A DNA stretch of 64,000 nucleotides. It comes from Albula goreensis. Lineage: Eukaryota; Chordata; Actinopteri; Albuliformes; Albulidae. A program made the translations under genes and the position numbers. The DNA lies in the NCBI GenBank assembly GCA_022829145.1, contig CM040764.1, positions 1,426,001 to 1,490,000 of the forward strand. The letters run 5' to 3'. The notes under the pieces are model-generated. The model saw only the letters and a program-made list of their open reading frames with translations. It was not told the DNA's origin and did not search any database. Below are positions 1-12,275 of the stretch, piece by piece (the first letter of the stretch is position 1; every line of letters starts with the position of its first letter).

Positions 1-835
1 TATTTTAACATCTGCAAAAGCAGCAGATCTAGGAAAAGATAATACACAGTTATAATTCACTTTTTTGTAACAAAGCAAGATATTTAGTTAAACAGGCCAG
101 TGACGAAACGCTGCAAAAATACTTGCACCGATACATTGTATGAACTGAGAAACACAATTTGTTTTTATTTTCAGCTGAAGGACACTAATAACATTAAGTA
201 CGACAAATTGATTTTCAGGTGATTCAAAGCACATTTTTTCAGAGCATATCTTGTTCAAAAGCGCGTTATTTTCATCTCAAACACAATCGCATGCCCTTTA
301 AAAGACTGGAGTCTGCTTTTATTGGACTGAATACATTACTTAAGGTTTTTGATTGAATCCAGCTCCTTGTATGTGTAACCTTCTAACGACAAGCCTAGTT
401 TCCAGAGCATTATAACGTGCTTTCAAAGGGCAAGTCGAACAGCATACATTGTATTTAAACGTTTGTAAAGTAGCAGATCACGGAAAAGAGAATACACAGG
501 TCTAGTTCTCTATGGTTTATGAAGCGTTATCCGGCTGCTTCATTTCTTTAAACCACTGAAGCAACATGAAGCAGTGTTACTACTACAAAACGAACATTTT
601 CTGATGCGACGGAACAGCATTGTAACAACCACAAGGAACATAAAGCGATGACCATTCCCTAGGGATATAACAATGGCAGCTCTTCGCTTCAAACCAAAAA
701 GACATAAAAACCTTGTCTACGTGATTCACCGGGTCATATAAACCAGCTGCTTGAGTTTATTAGGAAAATAAATTTATGAAACAGCAGACTGCAGATGTGA
801 CCCTGAGCAGTTTCAAAGGGGCTGCCAGTTATACC
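1..835. other. Intergenic, no gene seen; contains a diverged 32-bp direct repeat
   Basis: AT-rich sequence with no long reading frame. A 32-base segment at 18-49 (AGCAGATC, GGAAAAGA, AATACACAG cores) recurs at 468-499 with a few mismatches in the same orientation. This may be two copies of an old interspersed repeat or a local duplication. Confidence 0.5.
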
Positions 836-1470
836 GACACCGAGCAGAGCTGTCAGTAACAAAGACACAGAGCAGAGCTGTCAGTAACAGGCACAGACAC
901 AGAGCTGTCAGTAACACAGGCACAGACACAGAGTTGTCAGTAACACAAGCACGGAGCTGTCAGTAACACAGGCACAGACACAGAGCTGTCAGTAACACAG
1001 GCACAGAGATGTAAGTAACACAGGCACAGACACAGAGCTGTCAGTAACACAGGCACAGAGTTGTCAGTAACACAAGCACGGGGCTGTCAGTAACACAGGC
1101 ACAGACACAGCTGTCAGTAACACAGACACAGAGCAGAGCTGTCAGTAACAAAGACGCAGAGCCGTCAGTAACACAGACACAGAGCTGTCAGTAAGTAACA
1201 CAGACATGGAGCAGAGCTGTCAGTAATACAGACACAGAGCTTTCAGTAGCACAGGCATGGAGCAGAGCTGTAAGTAACACAGACACAGAGCTATCAGTAA
1301 CAGGCACAGACACAGAGCTTTCAGTAGCACAGGCATGGAGCAGAGCTGTCAGTAATACAGACACAGAGCTGTCAGTAGCACAGGCATGGAGCAGAGCTGT
1401 AAGTAACACAGACACAGAGCTGTCAGTAACACACATGCACAGAGCTGTGAGAAACAAATACACAGAGCAG
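836..1470. repeat. Minisatellite, AGCTGTCAGTAACACAGGCAC-type unit
   Basis: About 24 copies of a core GAGCTGTCAGTAACACAG. Spacers alternate between GCACAGACACA and GACACAGAGCA, so units vary from about 18 to 35 bp. Variants include CTTTCAGTAGC, CTGTAAGTAAC and TTGTCAGTAAC. The minus-strand open frame across 1188-1565 is a by-product of the repeat (recurring SSVSVLLTALLHAC) and is not a gene. Confidence 0.95.
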
Positions 1471-4400
1471 GTTTGTCCAAACATCACAGCAGAAGAAGCA
1501 CTGATTGTATAGATTTGAATCATAAAACCCAAATCAAAATGTAACCATGTACCTCCAAATGACAAAAATCATATTCTCTGCACAACTGACTGGAAAACAG
1601 CTCTGAATAATTATATAACACAGTCACATATTAAAAATACCCATTCATTTAACCTCAATTCCAGTATACACATAAATCTAGCCAGTTAATCATACTGACT
1701 GACAAGCGACTAGGTACACAACCTGAGAACTAAATTCATTTATTTGGGTTTTGTAATTCATTTATTCCTGTATTGCACGTGTTATTTTGTGATTCTAAAG
1801 AAAGTTTAGAGAAAAGCTTGCACACTGTCCAGAGACTCACGTTAGTATTGCTCCGGTGGCCTACTCAGCAGTCTTCCCAGGCAAATGACATTGATTAATT
1901 TCATTCCATTCGTTAAACCTTTATAAATACTAGAATGGGAACCGAATGAATTATTTTTCCTTTTGGGAGAAGACATGCAAGGACATACATTCTATTAAAA
2001 TTCAGTTCAGCAAGGCGAGGCAAGAATAGGCTTTACAGCCGCTGGGCTACAAACGCTTTTTTTTCCCTAGAGCAGACTCTGAGACCGAGACTATTATAAA
2101 TGTATCGTGATACATGCTTCCAAGGCTTGTTGCTACTTATTTCCTCTTGAATAAAAGGAGTCTGAAAGATATACATCGTATACTATTGAAATACTCCACG
2201 AATGAGTTTTACTTGAATATAGACGCATCACCATTGTTTACCATCCTTTCTAACCCCAAGTGCTCAGCTGAAGCAGTTGGGAAATAAAACATTTTTTTCC
2301 AATTACGATACGGGGATATGGGCAAATAGCTACATTTATGCTAATCACCACATACATCGGTGTGCATTCATTTTCAAAAATAATAAAAAGAAACACCCAC
2401 GGTAGTGCCGCAGTTTGTATCACGGTTCTGTAGCAAATTTGTGAAGCGACCCGTGTAAGCAATGCAAAAAAAATTAACACTTCCAATTTCACTGCAGGGG
2501 TTGTTTCTAAACATAAGTCTGGCTTAATGAAAAAATCACAACCCGCAACCACTCAAAATTCCCGATTCCGAGCAACAGAGCATGTAGCCAGATAATATTA
2601 CTACAACAGCCTGGGGCGTAGACCTTTGTGCCCGTCTCATAGGTAAGCATTGCTTGCTCTCTGCTTATTGCTTTGTCGTTTTTCCCTAGTGGAGCCTGGT
2701 GAAAGCCAAGGTCCTGTCGAACGCAATTCAGAAAATCTGTCTGAAGAAACAGCCTTCTATCTCATCTGATCCTACGTAAAGTGCTATGAGCATTCATCAA
2801 TCCGTATAAAATAGTCATAAATGTAATAAAAACATGCTGTCACACAATTACACGGTAATCAAATAGCAGGCTTCACCCGTATAATATATTGTTAACCAGG
2901 CGAAATCTTATTGTTGGAAAATCGCTACTGTTAACGCATTCATCGTCAAAACAATGCAGAATTGCAATAAAGAACCTTGTTTCAATGGTTACCAGTAGGC
3001 TATTTCATTGCTGGGATCTATCGAAAAATACCTTACACTTTGAAACGAACACATCAGAATCTCACAATGAGGTGAATTTGTATTATTAAACTTACTTTAG
3101 TGCCGTCTCCGATTTCCGAGATGAACGGTGTAGTGGGGTATAAATTGAAAAGAAAATGGTAAATCCGTTTTCTGAAAATAATGCCTATGTGGCATCAATT
3201 AAAATTGCAAAACGACAAATTATAAATCCAAAGTCCGTCTATTTCTATCAAAAAAAAGTTGTAACACGTTCCCTGGGGCTACATATTGCCCCCAGCTTCG
3301 CGCATTTGATTCTGTTTTACTAAACAGAAGGTGATTGCTACTTGCCCCGAGAAGCACATTGTTCAACGTTACTGACTACGAAGTTTTGCTGCAGTATTTC
3401 CTTCTGGTCCGAGTCAAAACCCTATTTATTTATTTTCCTTTCCCCGCAGCGTTTTGGGTTGAGCTTGGCTTGGGGAGGGGGGGGCGCATCTTTGTGAAAC
3501 GTTTTGCTTTTCACCGACGCTGAGATGACAAAAACGCGAATGAAAGCCTCAGCTATCCACGTCTGAGGGGTATTGCGCTGAATGACGCTACGGAGATGAA
3601 ACCTAAGATTGTCAGTGCGCGATCCGTCATTTGAAACCACGGACATCTGTAAGTGGAAGGAGGGGGGAGAGATGAGAGATGCGAGAAGAGCAGAACTGTA
3701 GGACGGAATGATGCATGTGGATCCAACCACCTGCTCCACGTGCATACCACTCAATATGCTTTTCTGCAATCCATCAGCAGGGAAATTGGAATTATTCATT
3801 GAAAATAACGTCATCTCAAGAGATTGCAAAGAGATTTTACAGGAGGAGGTCAAGTTTAACAAGCCTCCTAGATTTCTTTTCTGAAGAAGCTATGATATTT
3901 TTGACTTGAGACAGGCTTATTGATATGTTGCTGGGCTTCCAAAGGAATTTGAAGTACCACAGGAGAGCAAAACAAAAGTAGTTCAATTTGAAGATGTTTA
4001 GGACACATTTTAGAACGTACTGAGGTAATGAAGAACTAAGCAGAATATAGAAGAGATGTAGACCTGGCAGGTGACAGTGAATAGTTCTGCATTTGGGAAA
4101 TATACATTTTAAGACTGGATTATTTCATGGCAAGAGCAAAGTTAGTGTTTTATAAAAAACATTTATAGTTTATCAGTGTTATTAGGATTTATGCATTGTG
4201 TTGTAGCAGGAAAACAGTCCAATAAGATGCTGAAATGTATACATTTTGGATTAAAATAAAAAGAGGAGAAATGCCCCACACCACATCTAGAATACTGTAT
4301 GCATGTCTGGACAACACATTACAGGATAGATATATGAAAGATACTAAGGCTCATGGGAAATGAAATTTCAAAGTTATGAGCAAAAGAGTCAAAGACGGTA

Positions 4401-5029
4401 TTTAATTGAGCTTCTTAATTACAAAAATGGATTAACATGGTGAAATATGAAAGATTTTTCAGGTTGGTTCTAAGAGCTAGATAAGCTTTAGTGTCAAAAC
4501 TAAATACAGGAAACCAGACAGTAGGGAAATACTTTTTCCACAGTCTTATACATGGATTTAGACTCTAAAGTGTATATGGGGACAAACTACGCATTTCCTT
4601 CACGTTCTGAAAACTGCATCACACCCACACCAGTTCCACTATTTACATCGTACCCTTATTTCACAAAACAGTAATACAGGGCAGCTAAAAAGGAAGAGGA
4701 AGAACCAGGTGAGGCACTGGATAAAACGCTTTTGTTTGTTTATTTTCCCCTCTCTGCTTATTCGCACTTGTCTAATTTAATGAACGCAATAAACTTTGAC
4801 TGGTACACTTTTCTCCACTGTTGTCCGTGAGGTGGTTAATGAAATGAATTCATTTTTCAACCAGGCTGTTGTTAGCCATGATAATGGGGGTAATTTGTGG
4901 TGGATGCAGTAGATTTTCAGACACATGGAACCCAGAGGTACAAACAGGATTCAAATATTCACGTTAGCGTGAGCCGAAAAGCCACATCAAAACGGTGACT
5001 GCCAGCCGGATTCTTAACAGAATTCATTT
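1471..5029. other. Intergenic, no gene seen
   Basis: AT-rich. The scattered short open frames lack coding character and splice context. A pyrimidine-poor, G-rich patch lies at 3655-3680, and TAATTA-like sites are scattered. No transposon protein remnant recognised. Confidence 0.5.
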
Positions 5030-5900
5030 GTGATACAGAGTTTGGCAAAACGGTCACATGACAAACTGTAAATATGGCTGCCTCGGGCGGCTTGTCCAGT
5101 GCGCTCAGTCCAACTTAGGTGGCTGCGGCAGGTCAACTTTCCCTTGTAGTCCCGACAACAGTTTCCCTTTGTCCCAGTATGTTCCATGGCTTTTAAGCAA
5201 CAGTACCTTGTCAGCTATTAATATTCTTTTTTGATTACTTAATCAACAGCTCTTGCTTTTTCAGGTCATTGTGTAATTATTCTTGTGAGTTTATCTTTTC
5301 TTGTGACAGTACGAATATGCCTATTAACGTTTCGATTAAGGCTTCTGAAACTGGTTTGGTGATTGTCTGTTCGGTTGAGTAGTGACAGTTGAAATGAGAT
5401 TTCACAAACCCTGTCAGGACTGAGCCACACTCAGCTGTCAATCATTGACTCAGAAAATGTGCTCATTCCTCCATTAGTTGAGCTCTCCGTTGCTTTGAGT
5501 TATTATAAAATAACCATAAAATCGCTGTTTTCCAATGTATTTCTATGGAAGCTCCGGTCTCAATATTGTGTCCGATTGCCAAGTTTGCCGACTTTGCCCT
5601 TCACCAGCTATTCCCCTGCTTGACAGGATTGACGGCAAATACTAATTAATAAAGCTTCCAAAAGATGTATTAGTTCATTCATTGATTTTTTTGATATTCA
5701 CTTAAATCAAAATTTTAATGCAATAGCCCTTGAAGTAGCGTGACATTTTACATTATAGGCAGAGAGGTGAGCGAACAATTTCATTTGTTTCTATGGTAAT
5801 TAAGGTTTTTAATTGTGTCCTCTGTAGCACAAATGACTAACCCCAACAGTTTTTAAATAGCATGTAAAATCAATTATTTGAACGAACTGGGTTTAAATCA
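5030..5900. promoter_or_regulatory. Candidate noncoding regulatory element (homeodomain/PBX-like site cluster)
   Basis: Non-repetitive sequence with several TAAT-core sites (ATTAATAT, CTAATTAATAAA, GGTAATTAAGG), a TGATTACTTAATC block, and TGTCAATCATTGACTCA at 5435-5453, which joins a TGTCAATCA-type PBX/MEIS motif to an AP-1-like TGACTCA. There is no open frame of note. The enhancer reading is inference from composition; conservation has not been tested. Confidence 0.3.
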
Positions 5901-8589
5901 GTCGGTCTCTGCCGTAGGGCACTTTCACACAATGCACTCTTCCATACTAATGCTCTTCCCCAACCCCTTAGCAGATCTGAGAAGATGAAAGTGACGGCCA
6001 CCACAGTCCCGCAATCCGCTGGTTTGGGTTTAAAGAGAAATAGGTTTTGGTTCCAAAACTATACATATTTTTTATACATATACTGCATTATAAGAGAGTT
6101 TTGCTCCACCAAACCCTAGGTTTAATTTGCTAGTCGGCAGATGAGCATTTCTGAAAGGGTGGTGCTTTTCGATTTTTGCCATGTCCCGTACAGGTGCAAA
6201 CATGCGCACGTCCCAGTTCACGAGCCTGCCGGAGAACCAGCCAGGTAGCACAGAAACGATTTGCCCGCGCTACGCCATTAAGCACAAGGCTTGTTGATCC
6301 GGGCTGTAAAACGTACGGCCACAGGATTTACTGTTCTAGCCCGGGCTCGGTCCTGCTGTCCCACACCGCTAGGATAAATCACATTTATATAGCAGTGCAT
6401 TGCTCAGCGTTCCACAGTGGCCCGAAACCCAGATCCCAAAGCCGAGACACCGTTAGCACGTCCTTCATCAACAGGCCCAAACATGTGCCGAGTGCCTCTA
6501 AGGGTCCTTTTTCATCTATGGTTTAAAATAACATATGAATTCTGCTTGGTTCATTTAGAGAAAATGAAGTGATATAAATGTAGGATTCGGCAAGGCCTTC
6601 AGGGAGAGAAAAAAGCAAGAAGTGTGTCTGATATTTTCAACAAATATCATCAATGTTATTATGTAAATTGGGCTGTAATTTCAACTGCTGATACTCATGA
6701 AGGGTATGTCAACTGAGAGGGTTTGTAAGTATGTGACATGAAAGAAATATGACTCTGATTCATTTTTGCACTCACTGTACCTTACCATGAAGTGAAATTG
6801 TGACATCACTTCCCTCCTTGATTTTACCATCTGCGGTCAAAGCGAAATTTATTTTAGAGGTGAACAGCCTGGCAAAAAGCATTTGAAAGAAGCAAGGGCC
6901 TTGTGAGAGTGCTACAAATGTAGCGCCTACCCATGACCATGTACCTAGAAAATCCAACAAAAAACCTTGGAGCTAGAAGTATTGGAGAGTATTGATTGGA
7001 AAGGACAGTTCTCAAAATACCAAGCTCAGGTTAATTGGCTTTTTTAAAGTGTTTATTTGGAACTCATTAGAGAATTCAGTTCTTAGTGTTAGTGAGCACA
7101 GGCAATAGTGTGTTCAGAAATACATTCCTAACTCCGCTCTCTGAACGAAACAGCGAAATTCATTGCAAATGATATGAGCTGACCAGTTTAATTATCAAAC
7201 TAACACATAGCGCGCAAAACATTTTCTATTCGCACAGCTCCCAATCAGCAGAATAACATTCTCTAAGCTGTGAGAATAAATACATATTTTTACAACTTCT
7301 TGTTCTGTTATGATGAAGTCATTGTTAATAACTATCTTATCACATGTGTTTTGTTGTTTTCGAGATATGCAAACGTCTAAACTGTCAGCAAGTTAATTAA
7401 AATCCTGAAAACAATTAATCTACATGTGTCTGATTCCAAATTCGGCTTGCTACTTGGCTAAAGTTTTGTGGTTTTTTCCAGGATTTTATTCATGATGTGT
7501 GAGAACTACATGTAGGGTCTGTACACTGTAAATCTACTACACAAAAAAAATCACTGCAGAAATCAAGCAGAGAAGCCGTGTATTGAGAACCACCCCATGT
7601 TAATTCTCAAAATCTTTCCATTTTCTGCATTTCCAAAAAACGGAGGGACAAAAAAATAATTTGCGCTTGATGATACCCTTATGAACGCCTCATGTATGAA
7701 AAATGATATCCTTGGAAACCCTGTTTATGAACAAAATTGTGGCAGCAGTCTGATCAACTAACGCTAGTTAATGTGCCATTGTAATTGCATATGAAAATAA
7801 CTCACATTTTACTGTTCATATTCTCTTGACCATACAAAGTAGCTCATTGCAACATTCTCTTTTCTAAGGTGAAATCCCTCATGAAAACTGTGTTGATATT
7901 GGATATAAATGCGGATTATTAAATAGCATTTGTTTAAAAGTATTTTTTCTTGCTCCACTGGTCAGAGCCCGCAATATTTGTAGGGACGGCTGAATGTTTA
8001 CACTGGAATGATCTCTCAGGATATGATATCATGACCAAACCACAGGCTGTAGCCTAACCTGATGCTTGTATTCCTGTCACACAGCTTTGACTGGTGGTCC
8101 GTTTAGAAAGCGATAATAAATAATGCTTAAAAGGAATATGCATCAGGCCCCACTAAGTAATAAATAATCTAATCATCTTACAGAACGAACTAAATATTTG
8201 GCCAGCATTATTTTTCCTTTTTCCATACCCAGGACACCCTGCAATGGCTGTTATTTCATGCTGTGTTTCTACTGTAACAGTAATTTGAATAGTCTTCATT
8301 CACCTAGAGTATCCATCCCACCTGTTATTATGACATCACACACTTCCCACCAATCACATCATTCCAGTCAAACAGGAAGTCATTTTAAAAATATGGGTTT
8401 GAAACTGTAACCGTTTTAACATCTTTCTAAGAAAACAGTGATAAATATAAATATTTTAATAACGGAATTTTATAAACAAGTTTCGAGGCCTCACCCTCTC
8501 TTGGTTTCAGAAAATCTTCAGTTTCATGACCTCTTCTTCCGTATCGTCAGTCTGACTGGGTATACCTAGATCTGGAAACAGAAAATAAT
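5901..8589. other. Intergenic, no gene seen
   Basis: Mixed AT-rich sequence. The open frame at 6176-6526 encodes a basic, Cys/Ser-rich peptide with no recognised domain and no repeat origin, and is treated as chance. No transposon protein seen. Confidence 0.45.
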
Positions 8590-8770
8590 AGGAGGGAAGT
8601 TAATTAGCCGCTATGGCCCATTAGCAAGCTTCCGGTGTTAAGAGTGGGAAGCGGCAGAGAGATGGCTTGTGGAAGAGGGCCGTTTCCATGTGGTGACCGT
8701 GTGGATATTCGACAGCGGGGGGGAGCACGTTGATTAATGAAGGAGAAAAATCGATACGGCGCAGATGCTT
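8590..8770. promoter_or_regulatory. Candidate noncoding regulatory element
   Basis: A GTTAATTAGCCGCTATGG block, ATTAGCAAGC, and a TTGATTAATGAAGG block close together in a GC-balanced, non-repetitive stretch with no coding potential. Inference only. Confidence 0.25.
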
Positions 8771-8913
8771 TCTGATCATTGTTCCCTCTTCCTCAATGGG
8801 AGCGGGTCATTTTACCGCCCTCAGGGTCGGATTTCCCTTATCATGCTTCCTTAATGCTTCATCAATATCCACTTAGTATTCACTTAAAGGGATACGCGGG
8901 TATTTTAAAGGGA

Positions 8914-8915
<2 letters not shown>

Positions 8916-8945
<30 letters not shown>
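8916..8945. repeat. Poly(T) tract, 30 bp
   Basis: Uninterrupted T30 following GGATC. It could be the tail of a reverse-strand retroposon, but no SINE or LINE body is recognised beside it. Confidence 0.9.
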
Positions 8946-9383
8946 CCCCAGAGAAGCACGGCCCATCGGTACCATTTTAATTTCTGTTTATTTAATCTGG
9001 AGATCTCTCCGGAACCAAAGAACCACAGTTAGCGTGAGCACTGGGGACGTATCATTACCTCGCACTCATTGGAGATACTGATTCTGAGTACAGACCTTTG
9101 CGTTGTTTGAAAGCCCTTTGTGTGAATTGTGGGCATCGCTCTTGTCTGTCCAAAACCATTCTTGAGATTGCAAACCATGTCTGCACTCCATACCTTTGCC
9201 TGAGAGGACGAAAGTTATCAAATATACATATATGTATAAAAAGTGCTGTGATTTCTACATGGTGAAACCAAAACGTATAACAATACCCTGTAATGGAAGC
9301 TGATAGCTGCATCCTGACTGCATGTGAATCGACATTTTGCAAAATTTCAAAAATTAAGTTTAAGTAGCATATTTGAATACCCC

Positions 9384-9490
9384 ATGAACTTCCAATGAAT
9401 CAAAAGAAAAATCAAAGATGACAGAAGGACACTTTTCCTCTAAACAATAACTTACCTCTGGTGATTTTTCCTTTGATTCATTGGAACATG
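9384..9490. repeat. Long inverted repeat / hairpin
   Basis: Arms at 9391-9414 and 9462-9485 are reverse complements over 24 bases with a single mismatch (TCCAATGAATCAAAAG against CTTTGATTCATTGGA). One further base pair lies outside, and with a 3-nt bulge the pairing continues into CATG on both sides. The spacer is 47 nt. No protein is encoded. It could be a tiny MITE or a pre-miRNA-like hairpin; the sequence does not decide. Confidence 0.8.
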
Positions 9491-9688
9491 TTTCCATCTC
9501 ACTAACATTTAGCAACAGATATTTAATTGGGAACAGCAAAATATGAGTCCATTGGTGGAGAGGTAATTTGTAGTGAGCAACAGTGTCTTGATGTCAGAAC
9601 TCAAGTGGCGAAGGCAAACTCACTTGATGACTTTTTTGCTCTGTTCATGCAAGGTGGGGTAAAAGTTACTTTGTTTACATCTGCAGTG

Positions 9689-10130
9689 ATGCCACCCTAC
9701 ACCCTTCAAATATCAAACTCCTGAAGCTAAGCAGGTATGGACTTGTTGACTGCTTAGATAGGAAACCTCCAGGAAAAGCTACATTCCTCCTGGAAGAGGT
9801 GTTAATGGGCCAGTAGGGGGCGATCTTCCCTCTGGACCAAAGAGAGCTGCAATGCCCCGCCCCAGCATAGTGATAGGGACACTGTGCTGTAGGAGTCCTC
9901 CTTCAGATGAGATGTTAAACTGAGGTTCTGACTCACAGTTGTTGCAAAAAACCCTTTTCAAAAGAGTTGGGGTATTGACTCTGGTGTCCTGATCAAATTC
10001 CCTTAACGATTGGCTGTCTACATCTGGCCACCTAAATTACCCCTGTATCTGATTGGCTGAAAATTCCTTGCAGTCCCTACCCATGTCAATTCCCCGGGTT
10101 GTTACTACAAAAGAGAATTGAATTCATTAA
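9689..10130 (+). mobile_element. 5S-rRNA-derived SINE, near full length
   Basis: The head carries the 5S rRNA internal-promoter signature CTGAAGCTAAGCAGG at 9720-9734, preceded by a CCACCCTACACCCTTCAA block. The body has GTGTTAATGGGCCAGTAGG, a GGGACACTGTGCTGTA block, TCAGATGAGATGTTAAACTG and GGTGTCCTGATCAAATTCCC. This is the fish SINE body that normally follows a 5S head. It ends near GAGAATTGAATTC. These elements are transcribed by RNA polymerase III and copied by a partner LINE. The copy is diverged and presumably inactive. Confidence 0.85.
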
Positions 10131-10560
10131 GAGTCTTAATGGAGAAGGAATCACTATTAGACTTCTTTCACTGAATTTCGAGATTTCTGTGTCTGTGTAA
10201 TGGAGACAGGAAGAGTCAAACCGATAAGGCTTCACGGACATGCACTTTGGAACGTTGGTTTCACAAAGTAACAAAAGCGTTCAGGCACAGAACTCTCCGG
10301 GCTGAATGTCGGAGGAGAGCTATTTGACGCCATCTTACGTTTATGAACAGGACTTCGTTTGAGGCGTGCGGCAGTCTTTGCTCAGATCAGCTCCTGTCAG
10401 ACAGTAGAGGCAGACACGCTCAGAGCGTTCACGCCCTAGCCTGCTGACGCACTGGGTGCTCTGTGGACTGTAGGTGGATGACGAGCCCATTGATGCCGGA
10501 TGGCTTTATTCTCTTCTGTGTTTCTTTGTTCTTACAGGGCCACTCCAACCTTTAGCGGCA
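10131..10560. other. Intergenic, no gene seen
   Basis: Short unique stretch ending in a pyrimidine tract plus ACAG at about 10510-10538 that mimics a splice acceptor, but it leads straight into a minisatellite, so no exon is called. Confidence 0.5.
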
Positions 10561-11060
10561 CAGTGCTGTTCCAGAGTCAGATGACTCATTGCTCAGTTTG
10601 AATGGCTGCTCCAGTCAGACGATTCATGACTCTGTCTGAATGGCTGTTCCAGAGTCAGACGATTCATTACTCTGTCTGAATGGCTGTTCCAGAGTCAGAC
10701 GATTCATTACTCTGTCTGAATGGCTGTTCCAGAGTCAGACGATTCAGACTGAATAATAAATTAGCGGAGTCTGGAACAGCCATTCAGACTGAGTTCCAGT
10801 CACTCAGATTCGTAATATTGTTCAGTCTGAATGGCTGTTCCAGAGTCAGGCGATTCATTACTCTGTCTGAATGGCTGTTCCAGAGTCAGACGATTCAGAC
10901 TGAATAATAAATTAGCGGCGTCTGGAACAGCCATTCAGACTCAGTTCTAGTCACTCAGATTCATAAGATTGTTCAGTGTGAACGGCTGTTCCAGAGTCAG
11001 ACGATTCATTACTCAGTCTGAATGGCTGTTCCAGACTCAGACATTACTGAGTCTGAACTC
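10561..11060. repeat. 40-bp minisatellite with embedded inverted units
   Basis: Direct units of about 40 bp with core TCTGAATGGCTGTTCCAGAG then TCAGACGATTCATTACTCTG. Two blocks carry the unit in reverse orientation: arms 10715-10733 with 10770-10788, and 10866-10884 with 10921-10939. Each pair is a perfect 19-bp inverted repeat around an approximately 36-nt loop (ACTGAATAATAAATTAGCGG). The composite of about 150 bp is itself duplicated. Open frames here are repeat by-products. Confidence 0.95.
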
Positions 11061-12275
11061 TGCACCACAGGGAGCAGTGAGAGGCACAGCAGTAGGACAC
11101 GAGCCACCTTGTTTTTTATGTTCGGAGGTGAGACCAGTCAGCGACACGGAGAAAATATCTATTGTTAAGGAATAAACAAATGTAAGGGAAGGCTAAGCGA
11201 TATGCTGCATCCTGGCAGGCGCTCCGTTACTGTGGAAACAGATGGCCGAGCCCCATGGTGCCCAGAGAGGCCGGGGAGATGGCGGAACTGTGACGGCAAG
11301 CCACTCCAGCTTTCTCCACGCCCTGAGACCTCGAGCTGCGCGCCGCGTACCGCGCGTCCGTGCGCTTGTGTGCGAGCGTATTCAGTGGCGTGCATGTTTG
11401 CTAGCGTGCGCTCGTGTGTTTCTGCGTTAATATAGGCTATGAGTTCAACGTGTCTGTGCACTGATGTGTGTGTGTTACGTATAATGTGTTTGTGTGCTGA
11501 TAAGTATGTTCTGTATAGTGTGTATGTTGTGTGTTGATGTATGAGTGAAGTTCAGTCTTATTTAGAGCTACTCATAGCATTTAAGTATTAGTACATTTCT
11601 TCATTAATTAATGCAGTGACATTTGTTTACTGGCATACATAGGTAGTAGATTTCCCCTTCTGTTACTACAGCATAGCAGGTAACCATGAAAGCAGTAAGA
11701 TTTGAAATACTAATACATAAAACTCCATTCATTGTACTAATGGATCTAAAAATGGCTGTCAAGATTTCTAAAAACTGCATTCACAAAATAAAATAGTTGG
11801 GTTGCTGTGTTCTGGTTAAGTAGAGAAAGGGGCTTTAATTACCAAAATGGCCGAGTGTCCCTTTAATGTCTCAGGTCTAAAATCAAAATGAAATTATTAA
11901 TGCGAGATGAGATTATTTTAAAGCCTGTGTGTATATTTTCTTGAATTGCTTACTGTGTTGACCTAAACTCAACTTGACAATAACAGCTGAATGTGTGCTG
12001 CTCGCAGTACAAACAAATCATTCATTTTTATCTCTGAGCTTCAGCAAAGCAAAATGTCAGTTTTATACCTTCGTGAGCTGAAAGTGCACCTGTGGCCGAT
12101 CCCTCAGTCTTACAGACCAGTGTGAGGTAGACACACCTGCGTAAAGATAACCTTTCAGCTGGAGCCAGCCTTGAAACACATGAAAATAATAACATATAAT
12201 ATAAAATAACTTTATTGTGTAAAGAGTTTCCTGTTTGCTTCCTTGCCTAAAGCTGCAGTGGTGTTAATGAAACTA
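11061..12275. other. Intergenic; GC-rich alternating purine-pyrimidine patch at 11330-11540
   Basis: 11200-11440 is GC-rich with many CpG and alternating purine-pyrimidine runs (GCGCGCCGCGTACCGCGCG), followed by TG-rich sequence, and has Z-DNA potential. Overlapping open frames on both strands reflect GC content. The rest to 12275 is AT-rich with no gene. Confidence 0.5.

Noticed and set aside
1188..1565. 125-residue minus-strand frame with a hydrophobic look
   Set aside because: Repeat-encoded (SSVSVLLTALLHA recurring); not a membrane protein gene.
10500..10540. Pyrimidine tract plus ACAG resembling a splice acceptor
   Set aside because: It is followed within 30 bp by a minisatellite; no exon follows.
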